From: Thermoprotei archaeon
GTDB taxonomy: Archaea; Thermoproteota; Thermoprotei_A; Sulfolobales; Fervidicoccaceae
DNA length: 14,717 nt
Reading direction: 5' to 3'
Assembly (NCBI GenBank): GCA_022759165.1
Contig: JAEMPT010000105.1
Location: 1-14,717 of the forward strand
This document shows, one piece after another, positions 12,254 to 14,717 of this stretch. The position numbers and the translations under genes were made by a program. Below the pieces are notes generated by a model. That model ran no database searches and was not told the DNA's origin. It saw only the letters and a list, made by a program, of their open reading frames with translations. Position 1 is the first letter of the stretch. Every line of letters begins with the position of its first letter.

Positions 12254-14717
12254 TTACTGCTTCGCTGGAGCTGGAGCAGGAGCTAAGGACTTCTTGAACG
12301 TCCCATAGACCATGTATGTGATGGCTATCGCGACTAGCACTAGCACCAAAGTTATAACGCTAACGTATAGGGCGTCAGCGGCCTTGCTCGAAGCATCCGC
12401 TGCTGCTTCCTTCGCGCTGTTAGCTGCAGATAGGGCATTGTTAGCTGCCGATGCCGCACTGTCAACCTTAGAGCTCAATGCATTGACTGCTGAAGCTGCA
12501 GCGCTTGCGCTGCTGGCAGCGTTCTGAGCAGCCGTTGAGGCAGCATCTACCTTGCTTCCTAGAGCGTTCACAGCAGATGTTACAGTATCAAGCTTCGTTG
12601 ATAGATCATTGACGTTCGATGCTAAGCTGTTGAGCTGGTTGCCCAATGCTATGACAGATGCGCTGACTGAGTTGACAGTGTTCTGGAGAGAGGATACGGC
12701 GCTTCCTACATTGCTTATTGCGCTATTGAGGCTTTGTACCGCAGCATTCAGGTTGTTCTGCAGAGTTGTAAGCTGCGAAGACACAGAGCTTATCTGGTTA
12801 CCAAGGCTTGTTGCTACTGAGTTTAGGTTGTTCGTTATTGTGCTTACTGCATTGTTCAGGTCCATGGTAGTGACCAGCTTCGTCAAGTTGTTGATGACAT
12901 ACACGTATCCTGGGTCAGTTTGATATGTCGTGGTTCCTATAGCATATGCGAAAGATACCGCATAGGCTCCAGGCTCAAGCACTGGGACATATAGCCCTAG
13001 GACGCTTGTGAATGGGCTCACAAGCACACCGTTGGCGTTGGCAGTCCATCTAGCAACGTTCGTCGTAAGTGCCATCACGGCATCTGTCTCATTGAACAGC
13101 ACGGAGAGTATAGAGACTCCAGGAGTGAATCCTGTTCCTATGACCCTCACTATCCCTGGTCCGACTAGGACTGGGGATATGTTCTCGTTCAAGTCGAGCA
13201 ACAGCAGCTTCGGCACGACGTTTACAGGAGTGTTGTCGAGGAATGCTGTAGTGTTATAGAACGATAGCGTTAATGTTCCGAAAGAGGGCCCAGTAGCGGT
13301 TATCATGTAGGCACCCTGTGGAACGGTTGGAACAACGAAAGTTGCGGATGCAGAACCGCTGCTATCAGCGGTAGCCGTAGCAATCGGTATGCTGCCGAAG
13401 TATATCGTTACAGTTTCTCCTGGGTTGAGGGCGTTGAGGCTCACTGAAACCTGGTCACCTAGATAATCGCATCCTCCATTGTATACTGCGCACTGGTCAC
13501 AGAACTTAAGACCTGTGTACTGTCCGCATGGGCATACAATGAGCGTTGCATTGTTATATCCAGCATAAGCATTGGGGAGCGTCTTTGGAAGTCCTGTCAA
13601 TGGGTTGATTATCTCATAGTATCCCTTTGACCCTATTGTTATAGCGGCAGAGTATTCATAGCCCCATGCATCCCTTCCCCATATGTAGTGCGCTCCGAAC
13701 GGTATGTTGGAAGATGGCAGAGTAACTGTAAAGGTCAAGTTTCCATCCTTTCCTAGTGTTACCGTTGTCAGTATTATTGTCCTGTCAAGGCTCACGGTTA
13801 GGGTGTTCTTACCAGAGTATCCCCATGCAGCTCCAGGTCCATAACCGTAGGCAGTTATTGTCAGAGTAGCTCCGGGCAATGCAGCTGTTGGTTCGACGAT
13901 GAGAATTGGCCTCACTAGGTAGTAGGTGTTGGGGAACGAGAGCGTCGTGAGTCCAGTTGGCGCCATGTCTACGGTGAGAGTATCACTGTAAGTATTTCCA
14001 TTGAATGGTATTGAGGCTGAGACGCTTATGCTCCATGTAACTCCTGCATCTGTGAACGATGGGATCGTTGCGCTAGCGCTTCCCCCGCTGAATGTCAGTG
14101 TTCCAGAGAACGTTTGTACTGTTCCTGTGTCAGTGTTGTTATAGGTCACTACATAAGTGCTGTTGGTTGGAACGAAGGTTAAAGCATCGAGCTCCATGGA
14201 TATTAGGTTGGTGTAGTTGTAGAATATCGCCTGGTATGCATATGTTCCTGAGGGTGACAGGTTGTTAACGTTGTTCGTACCGTCTGTGTTGAACTGAATA
14301 GTTGCCACGTAAGCATTGAGCGTGCTATCAAAGGTGGGAGTTACCGAAGCTGTGAACAGCTGGACCATTGGAGACGCTGACATGTTATATAAAGCGAATA
14401 TCACATCGGTTCCTGAGAGCATCCCGGTTATCTCATAGTTGTAACCGTTATCTGTGAAGTTTATTCTTAGAGTCTCTGTCTTAGTGTAGGACTGGCTTGC
14501 AGTCTGCTTGACGTAGCTCCAGCTTCCCGATATGTTGAAGTTAGCGGTAACTGTTGCATGCGTTCCAACATCGTTATAGATTGTGGAAGAACTTATTGGC
14601 AAAGTATCTGTCCCAAATGGTACAGTAGTATTCGAAGCTGTCTCGGTCTTTGTAGTCGGGGTTTCAATTACGCTCAGGGTGTAAAGCCCCGCTGTCATAT
14701 TCGTCATGAAGACCTGG
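12254..14717 (-). CDS. S-layer-like surface glycoprotein with coiled-coil stalk and C-terminal membrane anchor, N-terminus cut by window edge
   Basis: Probably a cell-envelope protein outside the membrane. The frame is open at the right edge; the first ATG (14707) is internal, since QVF precedes it, so the signal peptide and N-terminus are missing. Numbering from that Met, 817 residues: Thr/Ser/Asn-rich beta domains (1-260); an Ig-like domain (about 270-360); a short segment with five cysteines (392, 394, 403, 406, 413); two more Ig-like domains (about 418-485 and 500-605) with PGxxVxI and TADSSGSASATFVVPTVPQGAY type strings; a coiled-coil stretch (about 608-778) changing from Asn/Ser/Gln-rich to Ala-rich; a membrane helix (about 780-802); and a basic tail with an AP repeat. 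About fifteen NxS/T sequons occur, nearly all before the coiled coil. This resembles SlaB-type stalk anchors or tetrabrachion-like proteins rather than an outer-lattice protein alone. Exact family not recognised. Confidence 0.8.
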   Translation of the reverse strand, partial: QVFMTNMTAGLYTLSVIETPTTKTETASNTTVPFGTDTLPISSSTIYNDVGTHATVTANFNISGSWSYVKQTASQSYTKTETLRINFTDNGYNYEITGMLSGTDVIFALYNMSASPMVQLFTASVTPTFDSTLNAYVATIQFNTDGTNNVNNLSPSGTYAYQAIFYNYTNLISMELDALTFVPTNSTYVVTYNNTDTGTVQTFSGTLTFSGGSASATIPSFTDAGVTWSISVSASIPFNGNTYSDTLTVDMAPTGLTTLSFPNTYYLVRPILIVEPTAALPGATLTITAYGYGPGAAWGYSGKNTLTVSLDRTIILTTVTLGKDGNLTFTVTLPSSNIPFGAHYIWGRDAWGYEYSAAITIGSKGYYEIINPLTGLPKTLPNAYAGYNNATLIVCPCGQYTGLKFCDQCAVYNGGCDYLGDQVSVSLNALNPGETVTIYFGSIPIATATADSSGSASATFVVPTVPQGAYMITATGPSFGTLTLSFYNTTAFLDNTPVNVVPKLLLLDLNENISPVLVGPGIVRVIGTGFTPGVSILSVLFNETDAVMALTTNVARWTANANGVLVSPFTSVLGLYVPVLEPGAYAVSFAYAIGTTTYQTDPGYVYVINNLTKLVTTMDLNNAVSTITNNLNSVATSLGNQISSVSSQLTTLQNNLNAAVQSLNSAISNVGSAVSSLQNTVNSVSASVIALGNQLNSLASNVNDLSTKLDTVTSAVNALGSKVDAASTAAQNAASSASAAASAVNALSSKVDSAASAANNALSAANSAKEAAADASSKAADALYVSVITLVLVLVAIAITYMVYGTFKKSLAPAPAPAKQ
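12448..12573 (-). repeat. 28-residue (four-heptad) repeat in the coiled-coil stalk
   Basis: The string VNALGSKVDAAS (residues 713-724) recurs as VNALSSKVDSAA (741-752), exactly 28 residues (84 bases) apart, that is four heptads, and similar Ala/Ser/Asn heptads continue on both sides. It suggests stalk lengthening by in-frame duplication while keeping coiled-coil phase. Confidence 0.6.

Noticed and set aside
12312..12923. Plus-strand Ala/Leu-rich open frames opposite the surface protein
   Set aside because: They are the antisense of a low-complexity coiled coil, which keeps stop codons rare on the other strand.
1..14717. Mobile elements, CRISPR arrays, toxin-antitoxin or defence genes
   Set aside because: No regularly spaced repeats, transposase or integrase motifs, or long terminal inverted repeats were seen on either strand; the genes are core functions plus one surface protein.

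Overview
The window looks like a chromosomal segment of a thermoproteotal (crenarchaeal) archaeon, probably thermophilic. Evidence: archaeal-type ribosomal proteins (L18e; S13, S4, S11, L13, S9 and S2 in archaeal form), archaeal RNA polymerase subunits Rpo3 and Rpo10, isopentenyl phosphate kinase plus type 2 IPP isomerase, a GAPN very close in motif spacing to the Thermoproteus/Sulfolobus enzyme, a tRNA-Ser without encoded CCA, GGTGA-type ribosome binding sites, frequent TTG starts, and an S-layer-like surface protein. I cannot fix the order from sequence alone. No mobile element, CRISPR array, integrase or sign of recent transfer was seen.

Layout. Positions 1-7660 form one long minus-strand array, read from right to left: rps13, rps4, rps11, rpoD (Rpo3), rpl18e, rpl13, rps9, rpoN (Rpo10), rpsB, a MEMO-family protein, an unrecognised protein in the slot usually held by mevalonate kinase, isopentenyl phosphate kinase, and type 2 IPP isomerase (cut by the left edge). 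Genes overlap or lie within a few bases, except for 23 bp before rpoD and 67 bp before idi2. The first nine serve the ribosome and RNA polymerase; the last three or four feed archaeal membrane-lipid synthesis. Positions 7700-7929 are a divergent intergenic region holding the array promoter(s) and a perfect 9-bp hairpin. A MATE transporter follows on the plus strand (7930-9321). An M42 metallopeptidase on the minus strand (9311-10423) is divergent from tRNA-Ser(UGA) (10497-10582). Non-phosphorylating glyceraldehyde-3-phosphate dehydrogenase (10685-12196, plus) and a large surface protein (12254 to the right edge, minus) converge on an AT-rich terminator region.

How it works together. The left array couples protein synthesis and transcription machinery to the end of the archaeal mevalonate pathway: IPK makes isopentenyl diphosphate and Idi2 isomerises it to dimethylallyl diphosphate. 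GAPN belongs to the archaeal modified Embden-Meyerhof pathway. The surface protein has Ig-like beta domains, a five-cysteine cluster, a coiled-coil stalk of about 170 residues and a C-terminal membrane anchor, so it probably ties the S-layer to the membrane.

Most of the window is conserved core genome. The points most worth a second look are the unrecognised gene at the mevalonate kinase position, ribosome binding sites built from the upstream gene's stop codon (which shift several start calls), the ten cysteines of Rpo3, the architecture of the surface protein, and a palindrome inside the shared promoter region of the peptidase and the tRNA.
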